The notes under the pieces are model-generated. The model was not told the DNA's origin and did no database searches. It saw only the letters and a program-made list of their open reading frames with translations. From positions 506,719 through 570,718 of the forward strand of contig GG745346.1 of NCBI GenBank assembly GCA_000151295.1: a stretch of DNA of 64,000 nucleotides, written 5' to 3'. This document shows positions 54,311 through 64,000 of this stretch, one piece after another. A program made the translations under genes and the position numbers. The DNA comes from Allomyces macrogynus ATCC 38327. Taxonomy: Eukaryota > Blastocladiomycota > Blastocladiomycetes > Blastocladiales > Blastocladiaceae. How positions within the stretch are numbered: the stretch's first letter is position 1; every line of letters begins with the position of its first letter.

Positions 54311-56634
54311 ATGACCAACCCGCCGGCATCCGCGCACGCCGGCACCGCCGCGCTCGCGCCGCCCGCGACCTCGACCTCGACACCGAGCTCGCGCAGCAGC
54401 AGCACCGGCGCGACGACCCCACCGCGCACCCCACCCCCAACCGATATGGCGCACCCGCCGGCGCCGCCGACGCGCAAGCCGTCGTTCATGGCCAAGCTGC
54501 GCGAATCGGCGTCGGCCGTCGTCTCGCGCAGCCACCACCACCACCATGGGTCCCGCTCGGGCTCCACCACCCCCTCGACGACCCCGCCGCACTCGCCGAA
54601 ACTCGCGCATGCGCCCCCCTCCCCAACCCCGGCCATTTCGCCGTCCCACGGCGAAGTGCCGCCGCCGGTCATGGAGCGCAAGCCGTCGTTCAAGGACTTG
54701 TTGAAGTCGCGCACGTTGTCGCTGGGCCGGTCTAAGTCAGCGGGCGAGGCGGCGGCAGCGGCGGGCCATGGGAGCAGTACGTCGACGCTGGTGGAAAAGT
54801 ACGGCGTCTGTGAGAAGGGGTGTATTGGGAAGGGTGCGACGGCTGTGGTCAAGTTGGTGCACAAGCTGCACGCCGAGTCGCAGCAGGAGCGCGTGTATGC
54901 GGTCAAGGAGTTTCGCAAGCGCCGGAAAAACGAGTCGGAGCGGAATTGGGCCAAGAAGGCATGTATTCTTTTTCTTTCTCGCGGCGATGACGCGATGCGA
55001 TCGGCGACAGATGGAGAGAGAGACTGACGCGCGCAAACGCGCTGGTGTAGGTCATGGGCGAGTTCTGCATTTCGAGCTCGCTGCACCACATCAACGTCGT
55101 CGAGACGATCGACCTGATCCAGGACGAGAACGAGCACTGGTGCGAGGTCATGGAGTTTTGCGCCGGCGGCGACTTGTACTCGGTCATCAAGACGGGCAAA
55201 ATGACCATGGAGGAGATCAATTGCTGCTTCAAGCAGCTCATCTACGGGCTGAATTACCTGCACGTCAACGGTGCGTTTTTGATGGACGTTATCGGGTTGG
55301 TCGGGGCGGGAACTGACGCGTGCGACACGGGCCTAGGCGTCTGCCACAAAGACCTCAAGCCCGAGAACTTGCTGCTCAGCGCCGACGGGCACCTCAAGAT
55401 CACCGATTTCGGGTACGTTTGCGTTGGATAGTTCTCGTGCGCGCGTGGGTCTCGGTTCTGACGCGAGAGTGCCGATTCTGTAGCGTTTCCGAGGTGTTCA
55501 AGATGTGCTGGGAGGCCGAGCCGCATTTGTCCAAGGGCGTCTGTGGATCTGGTGCGTTTTGTTTCGAGTGCATTTCCAGAACGCGTCTCGTCGCTTCGAT
55601 GGCCCACTTGTTCACCCACTTCTCGACGCCTTCTAGAGCCCTACATCGCACCCGAAGAATTTCTCGGCGCCGAATACGACGGGCGGCTTGTCGACGTCTG
55701 GTACGCGCGCGCGTTCATTTCGCTCCACCCCCAACAACCCGCGACTCACCCTCACCCACCCCACTCCTACAGGGCCTGCGGCATCATCTACTACGCGATG
55801 CTCTACCAAGGCATCCCCTGGCGGCACGCGACCAAAGACGACCCGAACTTCTCCTACTACGTCGCGAACCGACTGACCAACTTTGAGGCGCTCGACCGGC
55901 TGACGCTCGGCTGCCGCGACCTGATGTACAAGATCCTCGACCCGAACCCGGCCACGCGCGCGACCGTCGCCGACATCCTCAACGATTTGTGGTTCCAGCA
56001 AATCCAGCTCTGCTTCGACTGCGACGAATACGACGCACCGGCCACCTCGCCGCTCGCGCCGGCCGTCACCTCCGCCCCGCGGCCGCACGCGCACCCGAAC
56101 CACGTGCACCACATCAACCCGATCACGCCGCCGCGGTCGCGGTCCAACTCGAACGCTGCGGCAAACGCGGTCCAAGCGGCAGCCGCGGCCGCGGCCGCAG
56201 CGGCAGCGGCGAACTTGCATCCGACCGTGCACCACCACGCGTCCGCGCCGAACCTGCACCCGCACCATCCGCACCCGCACCACCACGCGCCGTCGCGGTC
56301 GACGACCGCCGACTCGGTCACGTCCACGGCGCCGAGCACCTCTGGCGTCGCCCCACCTCCGAAATCGCCGTCCGCGTCGCGGTCGCCGTCACGGACGCGG
56401 TCGCCGCCCGCGCAGGGCGGCACGCCGTCGACGACGTCAGTCGCGTCGGTCACGGCGCGGCCGCACCTCGCACGAGCGACGGGCGCGCGGGACCGGGAGC
56501 GGGATAAGGGGAAGCCGGCGCGAGCGAGTGGGCCGTCAGGGTCGAATGGGTCGGCGAGTGGGAATGGCAATGGCGGAGCGGGCGGGTTGGGCCGGATCGA
56601 GGCGGTGATGAAGGATTTGTTGCACCGGCATTGA
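54311..56634 (+). CDS. HAL4/SAT4-type serine/threonine protein kinase
   Basis: Exons 54311-54958, 55051-55270, 55337-55412, 55484-55551, 55637-55700 and 55773-56634; 645 aa. Fungal kinases of this group stabilise plasma-membrane transporters and affect K+ and Na+ balance. Residues 1-160 are disordered with two RKPSF motifs. The kinase domain has IGKGATAVVKLV, AVKEF (K199), EVMEFCAGGDLYSVI, catalytic HKDLKPENLL (Lys for Arg), ITDFGVSEVF, then the family block LSKGVCGSEPYIAPEEF and YDGRLVDVWACGIIYYAM with GIPWRHA. The tail is poly-Ala, His-rich and Ser/Arg-rich, unlike yeast. The first intron (54959-55050) begins with GC rather than GT, since only AAG/GCATGT keeps the frame. The start at 54311 follows CACC. 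Confidence 0.9.
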
Positions 56635-58577
56635 GCGCCGAGAGCGCGGAGGAAACTGGTGGAGGAGGAAGTGTCGTGTTTTTGGTTTGGATTGTGTTTG
56701 GGTTGATTCATCCACGTACCTCACATTTGGGCTGGATTTTTTTTGTTTTTTTTTTTTCTTCGTTTGGTTTGGACGTGTGGAGCAGGAAACGGGTTAGATT
56801 TCATGAAGCGCCACGTCTTTTCGTCTTGTGGAAGCGCCAAGCGCCAGAGACGGAATAAATGAACGTCGTGAGCTGTTTTTCGAGATTCGGCCTTTGTTTT
56901 GCCTGTTTAGGCGATGTTGTTTAGTCCGCAGAGAAACAAAACAATCCCCGTTTGTACAGGACTTCGTAGCTGAGAAATTCGTGCGACTTGGCTGGAGACC
57001 TGATGAGGTCATGTTTGGTTGTTCTAAGCATGAGCGGTTCGTCTTGATGTTTCATGATACCTCGTTGATGCTGCGCAAGGTGACCCAGTTGCCAACATTT
57101 CGATTTGCGATTCCTGAGAGCTGTGTTGTGCCAACAAGAATGTGGAAAAGAGCGGACAGGTGGGGCGCCTGCCCAAAACTACCATCAAGGACACATCTTT
57201 GTGTTGATGCCTGTGTCTAGGATTGAGCAGGGGAGCACAGCAGCCTGTCAAAAGACTGGCTTCTGCACCACTTCACTGGCGCATGGAACATCACGAACCA
57301 TGGGTCAGGTATTGTTGAGTCTCCCTTGTGTGCTTGGGTCAGCACTCTCACAATTAATTGTTAGCATGAGGGCCCAGCCATGAGTTCCCTATGTTCCAAG
57401 ACCCCATTCTCCACTTTTTGATCGCGTGTCAGCATGGGAGCATACAATATTATACGTTTCACCAATGCTCTTGGAAAGCCGCCAAATGAAACAGCCCAAA
57501 TTTCATTGAAAATGGACAATTGTGATGTGGGATCACACCCATTTCTGTCAGCTTGCCTGGATACTTGTTCTGCCAAGAGCATGGAAGGAGTATGGAGAAG
57601 TGGTAAAAATCAGACATTTTTTGGCCACTGAGGCCCTCTACTTCACTTTTTTTTTAGTGCCCAGGATTGAGCTGGAGATCAAGTATGATCACACACTACC
57701 AGCTAATGACACCATTTTGCTGATAGTTCATTTTGGCTGAAATTCCTTGTCAGTTAGCTCCAGGGCAAATGGCTCATTTGGGTGGGAAGCAACATCCACA
57801 GTGAGATTTCAAATTACAAGAGCACCAAAAACACTGTCCAGCTGGTGGCTGGTTCTTGTTCTCAACTTTCCCAGGTGCGCTCATGTATGCCTTGCTGCCT
57901 CTGGAAAGTGGGAAAACAAAACACAAAGCTAAGCAGAATCCTCTGCCAAGTTCCATTGCACGCGATGTAAATATTGAATGCCAGCGCCCCAGATCGAATT
58001 GAGAGCCTCAACAACCTAGCCAGGCTTGCCCGCTGTTTTGTTATGTAAGGCCACGCCACTGGCTGGCCAACCCACTTTGCTGCTCAGCTCCTTCCATGAC
58101 GCTGTGTCATGGTTCATGACCAAGTCAATGCTTGCCAACCTCTCTCGTCTTGAGCAAGTTGTTGGCATGCTTCTACTCGTTTTTGTGATTGTATGTGCTG
58201 GACCCACATTTCTCTTCAATATTCTCGAAAAAAAAAACAAGGCGACGGACTTGGGCAATGCGATGGGCAGAGAAAAGGAGCAGGAGACTGACACAACCAA
58301 CTCGATTTGAAGTGCTGCAACCATGTAGTTTGGTGCTGTTGTTGCCATGTTCATGGCCATGTTGACAGTGGGTCAGGTCGACATTGTTCAAAGTCAAGTG
58401 CATCTCGATTGTGCACACGCTCAAGCTCGAGGCGACGCTAACCACGGCCTGCACGAGTTGCAGGTACAACACAACAAAACGAAAGATTGCTTGTAGTCAT
58501 GTGGCAGGCGAGCACAAGTGTTGGTGTGTGCTGCGTGATTGAGTGTGCAGGCGTCTTGCTTGGTGTTTGTCGCCTTT
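56635..58577. other. gene-free, GC-poorer island, 1.9 kb
   Basis: Clearly lower in GC than neighbouring genes, with T runs at 56739-56759 and 57649-57656. No open frame carries a domain. Three sites look like tRNA B boxes on the minus strand: 57219-57229 and 57661-57672 (both AGGATTGAGC on the plus strand) and 57987-58007. It may be a graveyard of tRNA-derived repeats; no intact element is visible. Confidence 0.35.
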
Positions 58578-58618
58578 CCCCATCCCCATCCCCATCCCCA
58601 TCCCATCCCATCCCCATC
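58578..58618. repeat. (CCCCAT)n microsatellite
   Basis: CCCATCCCCATCCCCATC and further units, with some CCCAT variants. Confidence 0.8.
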
Positions 58619-59143
58619 GTTTCAGGGTGTGCCCTCATTTTTTTGCGTGTTGAGGCGAGGGTGTCCACACGTCCAGACTGCATATTTGGGCTATCCTATC
58701 TCATTTGTTAAGACAGCTCCCTCGCCGCCACTCGCCGCTCGCCACCGCTGCCGCTCCCCTCGTCAGACGTCCCACCGTCCACCGCTCGTGGACTCGCCCT
58801 CGTAAGTCCTGGCCGCCCAAATCTCCGTCGAGCTTGGGCTGCAGCTGCAAGCCGACATCGCGCGGCGCTTGCGTTCTGCTGCCTGACGGTGTGCCAGGAC
58901 CGCGCTGTTTGCGAGCTGCGCGCGCACTAAACGAACCACCCACATTGACCTGCACGCTCGCGCCGCTCCCAACGCCGACGTCATTTGACCTCTTGACCGT
59001 CCTCGCCCACGTCCACCTCGCGCTGCAAGTTTCGTGTCGGTACGGAGATGCCTGCAAATCCCGGTGGCCCGTGCGCGCTGGCGCCACGTTCATCGATGCC
59101 ACGCGCTGACGTTGGCTCCCTCTTCCTCTTCATTCAACTTACG
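58619..59143. other. upstream region of the coiled-coil gene
   Basis: The composition returns to GC-rich. The frame of the next gene is open from 59048, so its start could be earlier. Nothing else recognised. Confidence 0.35.
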
Positions 59144-60568
59144 ATGCAGGACCTGCCAACAACGCCACCGCAACAGCTCCCGCCCCCTCTCCTCACAAGC
59201 ACACCCCCGGCCATGACCGTCCCTCCCGCCCCCGCACGCGGCCTCGCCGGCATCGCCGCGCCTGCTTCGGCGACCCCATCGCTCGACAATGACCGCGACG
59301 TGGCCCTCGCGCTCGCGGCGGCCGCCGCGGGCGATTCGGACCCGCTCACAGCGCTCCTGACGGCGCACCGCGCCGCGCACGACCTAATTCAGCAAGAGGC
59401 CGCCTACTGGCAGCGCAAGGCCGCGGCCTCGGCTGCCGAAGCCGCGCGGTTGCAGGAGGCCGTTGCCCGCGCCGAGGGCGCCGAGTACCGCGCGCAGGCG
59501 CGCATCGGCGACTTGACCAAGCAGCTCGAAGCCGCGCGCATCACGTCCGCCGCCGCTGTTGCGCCCGCTGCCGCACACGACGACCACACGGTGCCTGTCG
59601 ACGAAGACGACCTCGTCGAGCTCGCGCGCGCTGGCGGCGCAGATTCTGCGACCGACGGTGACGACTCGCTAGTCCGCCATGCGGCGCGCCGCCTGCGCGC
59701 GCAGGAGGCGGAACTCCGGCAATTGCGCGACGACGTGCACGAACTGGGTACCGCGCTCGAGACGGCGACGGTGCATGTGGCCGAACTCGAAGACCACGTG
59801 CGCGCCGTCACCGCCGACGTGACGCACTTGGACGACCTCAACAAGTCGCTCATGGAGGAGAACGAGGCGTTCCAGATGCTCCTCTCAGAACGAACGGTTG
59901 CGGGCGAGTTTTACTTGTCGCCCGTGGCCCATGGCCCGAAGGACGACGAGTTTGCCGCCGTCCGGCCCATGTCGCCCGCAGAGGCGCCGCTTTCGCCCGC
60001 GACCCCCGCGGCTCCGACGACTGCGGCGGCGCCCGCGGGCCTGTCACTCGCCGAGGAAATGGTGAAGCCCGCGGCGGGCAAGGATGCCGCCGCCGAAGTC
60101 GCGCGCGTGCAGGCCGAAAACCGCGCGCTGCAGCTCTACATTGAGAAGGTGCTCGCGCGCATCATGGACCACCCGGACCTGCAGCAGCTGCTGGCGCACG
60201 ACTACGCGCCGGGGACCGCCACCGTTCCCTCCGCCACTGGCACGCCCAACGCCAACGGCACCGTCGGCTCCCGCCCTACACCCTCGGCGGCGGCACGGTC
60301 GCGCGGGTCGTCGAAGCGGTTCAGCTGGATCCCGCGCAAGTCGTCGATTGCGAACTTGGCGGCCGCGGCCGGGTTCAAGGCAGGTTCGAGCTCGAGCACG
60401 TCCAAGCGACGGTCGTCGGCCGCGTCGACGCCCTCAGCGTCGGCGGTCGCCGAGAACAAGACGGTGCCGATTGCGACGACGCCGGCGCGCGCGACGGTTT
60501 CGGCGGTGGACTCGAATGGGGATGCGTCGATCACGGTTGACGTGCTGTCGCCGCTGCCGCCGCGGTAA
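59144..60568 (+). CDS. coiled-coil protein with a conserved-looking LMEENEAFQ motif (474 aa)
   Basis: A single exon. ATG 59144 (MQDLPTTPPQQLPPP) is chosen; 59048 and 59213 are in frame. Residues 70-145 form a first coiled coil (AAYWQRKAAASAAEAARLQE), with an acidic linker after it. A second follows at about 180-250, ending LDDLNKSLMEENEAFQMLLS then ERTVAGEFYLSP. That last block is unusually well formed and is the likely functional core; comparable LMEENE segments occur in fungal coiled-coil proteins. A third short helix (VARVQAENRALQLYIEKVLA) precedes a basic Ser-rich tail (RSRGSSKRFSWIPRKSSIAN). No enzyme motif. Role unknown; a scaffold or cytoskeletal protein is inferred. Confidence 0.75.
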   Translation: MQDLPTTPPQQLPPPLLTSTPPAMTVPPAPARGLAGIAAPASATPSLDNDRDVALALAAAAAGDSDPLTALLTAHRAAHDLIQQEAAYWQRKAAASAAEAARLQEAVARAEGAEYRAQARIGDLTKQLEAARITSAAAVAPAAAHDDHTVPVDEDDLVELARAGGADSATDGDDSLVRHAARRLRAQEAELRQLRDDVHELGTALETATVHVAELEDHVRAVTADVTHLDDLNKSLMEENEAFQMLLSERTVAGEFYLSPVAHGPKDDEFAAVRPMSPAEAPLSPATPAAPTTAAAPAGLSLAEEMVKPAAGKDAAAEVARVQAENRALQLYIEKVLARIMDHPDLQQLLAHDYAPGTATVPSATGTPNANGTVGSRPTPSAAARSRGSSKRFSWIPRKSSIANLAAAAGFKAGSSSSTSKRRSSAASTPSASAVAENKTVPIATTPARATVSAVDSNGDASITVDVLSPLPPR

Positions 60569-61685
60569 GCGGCGTCTCGCAAGATTTGATGTTTGGTTTT
60601 GGTCGTTGTCGCCGTCGTCCATGCCGCGCGATTCGCGCGTGCTCCCCTTGTACGTATCTATTGTTGCTGGACATGTCCCGTTTTGGTTTGCTTTTCCGCA
60701 TTTTTGGCTCGCTGTATCTATCGCTCTATCACTCGATCGCTCTATTTTGCTGCTCGTTTTGATCGTCGTCGTTCAACATGATTTCAAAACTCTTGTCGTC
60801 TCATCGTTGCCACGAGCGCGTCCTTGACTGGGAGTGGGCGGGCATGTCTGTCTGCGGTAAGTCCGGGCCCCAGGTGCCACGAACGTGCACGCCCAGGCAA
60901 CGCTGCGGTAAATCAAAATCGAGAATTCGATCAACCAGCTGGGCACGCGAGCACCTGCATCAAGCCCACCCATTCCGGCTGGTCCAATCGTGGACGCTTC
61001 CACCAACTTAACGCGTCAAGACGCGCAGCAACGCCCCTGGCAATGACATGCTCGGCCCGCCGGCTCGATCAATGACCACGTCGTCGGCGACCGCCACGAC
61101 GCGTCGCGCTCGCTCAACTCGGCCGGAAATTATGGCAACAACGCGACCCTCGCGTCAGTGCCCGCACCCCCCGTGTTCATGCCGTGGCGACCGAGGACCC
61201 GGACGCGCAGGAATCGGTAAAGGGCTGGGACAACAACATGCTGGCACGCGTGGGTGGAAATGGAGTTTGGCATGCCGCGCGATTCGATCCGAGCGCGTGC
61301 AGCGTTAGCCAGGCAGTCGGTGCGGATTGCCCGGCGCATGTTGCAGCGACCAACCACCACCAACCAGCTCGCCAATCCACACGAGCCCCGGCGCCCGCCT
61401 CTCGCCGCGTGCTCACGCGGCATGACGCGCGACTTTGGGATGAGCAACGACCGTGACGCGCTTGCGCTTGCGCTTGCGTCGTCGTCGTCGTGACCGCGCA
61501 CCGCGCCCTGGGCCGGCCGGGCTGGAGACCGCAGCTCACCGTACGTTCCGGTCGCCGTCGCCAACAACCAACCCGCCTCGGCCAACGTACTTGAACCCAC
61601 CACGTCGCGCCCGCGCTCTTTCTCTCCAAACCGTGTCCATACCGGACTCTAGGCCACTTTCCCAACTCTTTCCAACCCCGCCACC
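60569..61685. other. gene-free stretch, 1.1 kb
   Basis: Between two plus-strand coiled-coil genes. No domain, RNA or repeat recognised in either strand. Confidence 0.4.
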
Positions 61686-63797
61686 ATGTCCTTCGGCTCG
61701 CGCGCCAAGCCGGTCCCGACCACTCCCTCGTCCTCGTCGTCGACGCACCCGACGTCCGCGTCGACCACGACGACCGGGACCGGCGCGGCCGCGCGACGCC
61801 CAAGCAGTACTCCCGGCGTGCCCGCCCTGCGCCGTTCCTCGTCGACGGGCACCCCGTCGGCGCCCAAGGTCACGCCGGCCGCGACCAAGCCGACGACGCC
61901 GACGCGGCTGCACCATACGACCACGACAACTACGACCACGACGAGCACGGCGGCGCGCAAGGCGCCGTCGACCACGAGCTCGACGACGCGCCTCGCCCCG
62001 CCGACGGCGAGTACCGGCAGCACGCTGACCGCGCGCAAGGTGACGTCGGGCACGGTCTCGCCGCGGCCCGGGATGAAGCCGGCGGCAGGCACGGCGGCGG
62101 CGCGCGCGGCCTACATGACGCCGCACCAAAAGGCCGAGGAGAAGCTCAAGGAGCAGATGGAGGCGCTCAAGGGGCAGCTGGCGGCGTTGCAGACGCAGGT
62201 GCGTTGCAGCGTGCATGGGGATTTTGGTTTGCGGTTGCAGGTCGGGATTGGCCGCTTTGGTGGTTTGCTGCCGCAGCCGCGGTGCTGCAGATGGTGGCGC
62301 AGTCGCCGTCGTGGGGCCTTGGCTCCATTTTTTCGGATTGGCCGTGTCCTGCTGTACACCGTCACGCCAACAGACCGACCGCGCCAACCGCTCCGACCGT
62401 AACTTTACCGTTCTCCTCTGCTGATCACCATCCCCAACCGCCAAACCAGAACACGGAGCTGAAGGAAAAGCTCGAAGTCGCCGTCTCGACCGCGGCGTCG
62501 TCGGTGAACGGTGACCTGCTCGACACCGAGTCGGCGTTTGCCGACCGCGACGACCAGTCGGAGCACTCGGTCGTGACGACCATCACCGTCGACGTTGACG
62601 CCATCAAGCAGGAGCACGCGCGCGAAATCCAGGAGCTGCAGGCCGCGCTCGCTGCACAGCACCAGACACAGCTCGAGCAGATCAAGCAAGCGCACGCCGC
62701 CGAGCTCGCCGCGCTCGTGGGGACCGAGAGCGTCGAGGAACTGCGCAAGGCGCACCAGGCCGAGCTCGAGAGGATTGCCGGAGAACACGCCGCGCAGATC
62801 GCCGACCTGCACCGCACGCTCTTGGACACGCAGACGAGCTTGACGCAGGTGCAGCAGTCGCTTGCCGCGTCGCTCGAGCGCAACCGGCAGCTCGATGTGA
62901 TTATTGATGCGACGCAGAACCAGATTAACCGGATCAAGGACGAGCAGGCCGTACGTCTTATTTTTCATGTTGCCTCATCTTCTCCACCCACTTCTCACCG
63001 GCTCTTTCCCGCACCTCCAGAGCAAGGCCTCGTCGACCGCCGACCTGCAATCACAGCTCGACGCGGCGCGCGCTGAACTCGCCGCCCTGCAGGGCCGGTC
63101 GGCCGCGGAAATCGCGGAAATTTCGACCAATTTCGCCATCGAGTACAATGCGATCCTCGACAAGCACACGGCCGACCTTGCCGCAAAGGACGCCGCCATC
63201 ACCGCCGCGCAGGCGCGCGTCGCTTCCCTTGAGGCCGAGCTCGCCACCGCCAAGGCCGCGGCCGCCGACTTGGCTGCGCAACTCGCGACCCTGCAGGCCG
63301 AGAACGACCGGCTCACTGCGCTCCAGGCCGAACTGAGCGGCAAGAACTTTGACCTCGTTGCGAAACTCGCCGAGACCGCCGCGCACACGCGCGACCTGGC
63401 CCCGCCGGAGTCCTCCGCGAACGATAAGGCGCACGCGCTCTTGGCGGAAATCGAGGCGCTCAAGGCCGAGATCGAGTCCCTGCGCGCCGCGCACGAGGCG
63501 GAGTTGGCGAGCGTCGCTGCGGCGGCGGCCGACCGGGTCAAGAGCCTCGAGTCGGCGCACGCCGTCGCGCTGTCGTCTTCGCGCGATGAGCTGACGGCCG
63601 TGTTCGCGCAGAACCAGGCCGTGTGGGTCGCCGAGCGTGCCGACTTGCAGGCGCGCATGGCCGCCGTGATTGAGGAGCGGGATGTGGCGGTCGCGCAGGC
63701 GCACGCCGCCGAGGCCAAGGTGCAGCAGGTGCAGCATGAGCACGGGAAGTTGTCACCGAAGAGAAGAGTGTCTGCCATGATTCGGGGCAAGCGCTGA
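61686..63797 (+). CDS. coiled-coil protein with basic Ser/Thr-rich N-terminus (596 aa)
   Basis: Exons 61686-62198, 62450-62950 and 63021-63797, all phase 0. The first 140 residues are basic and low-complexity (Thr, Ser, Pro, with AARKAPSTTSSTTR), of the kind that binds microtubules or is heavily phosphorylated. From YMTPHQKAEEKLKEQMEALK onward the protein is coiled coil, broken by an acidic stretch (LLDTESAFADRDDQSEHS) and then continuous for over 350 residues with Ala/Glu/Leu heptads. It ends KLSPKRRVSAMIRGKR. The first intron is 251 nt, long for this region. No family assignment is possible from composition alone; a filament or spindle/basal-body scaffold is plausible. Confidence 0.75.
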
Positions 63798-64000
63798 GAG
63801 CTCAGATTAGCTGATGGCCTGCGATGCCGCAGTCTAGGCAGCTGGCACCATCCGCTCAAGATTGTATGCGTGCGATTAGGCAGCAACAGTCGGAACGATG
63901 GCGTGACTATCCGTGTCATTGTCGATCTTGACGTGATTGCTCAAACTTGTGACTGTAATTACTTAGGAATGGCTACGGGTTCATCGTGTAAGTAATCAAG

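Noticed and set aside
53731..55263. 510-codon minus-strand frame over the HAL4-like kinase
   Set aside because: Antisense shadow of exon 1 and the leader; no homology signal.
1..64000. CRISPR arrays, insertion sequences, retroelement genes, rRNA or viral genes
   Set aside because: No regular spaced repeats, transposase or reverse-transcriptase motifs, or rRNA-like sequence seen on either strand.

Overview
The window is nuclear DNA of an intron-rich, GC-rich fungus. Fungal markers are an ERG24 sterol reductase, a HAL4/SAT4-type kinase, a PHO91-like anion permease, a zinc-knuckle protein of the AIR type and a CTR copper transporter beside a BIM1/X325-like secreted protein. Introns are mostly 59-110 nt, with GTNNGN donors and CTAAC/CTGAC-like branch sites. 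One coiled-coil gene (22288-24976) faintly recalls basal-body proteins. Together this suggests an early-diverging, probably zoosporic lineage (Blastocladiomycota- or chytrid-like), but that placement is inference. I found no mobile element with coding capacity, no CRISPR array and no virus.

Layout. 1-8.5 kb: relics of leucine-rich-repeat genes flank an AAA+ ATPase with a one-base frameshift in its P-loop, a tiny mitochondrial-type membrane protein and ERG24. 8.5-13.4 kb: two unrecognised proteins and a dienelactone hydrolase. 13.7-19.1 kb: two tandem SLC13/PHO91-like permease genes, of which the downstream-transcribed copy (13758-15538) is a pseudogene with three independent lesions; a complete U6 snRNA gene lies between them. 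20.3-30.5 kb: BCS1, a coiled-coil protein, AIR-type TRAMP subunit, and a PFK-2/FBPase-2 whose phosphatase half has lost its catalytic His and Glu. 30.7-37.3 kb: a thiamine-pyrophosphate-type mitochondrial carrier and condensin subunit CND1. 38.8-41.3 kb: copper transporter plus BIM1-like copper-binding protein. 42.5-47.8 kb: a type I membrane protein with an EGF-like segment, tRNA-Pro with a degenerate tandem array built from it, the exon-junction protein Y14 and two small membrane proteins. 48-56.6 kb: a non-RD protein kinase, PEX7 and a HAL4-like kinase. 59-63.8 kb: two coiled-coil proteins.

Genes are mostly independent housekeeping loci arranged as head-to-head or tail-to-tail pairs. Real functional links are the copper pair (CTR and BIM1-like on the same strand), the RNA-processing set (U6, Y14, AIR; scattered, probably chance), and the duplicated permeases. 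Gene-free stretches at 38.1-38.8, 44.3-46.0 and 56.6-58.5 kb are poorer in GC and hold tRNA-like B-box motifs, suggesting decayed tRNA-derived repeats.

Exon coordinates were derived by hand from reading-frame continuity, splice consensus and family conservation; 5' ends of several genes are uncertain.
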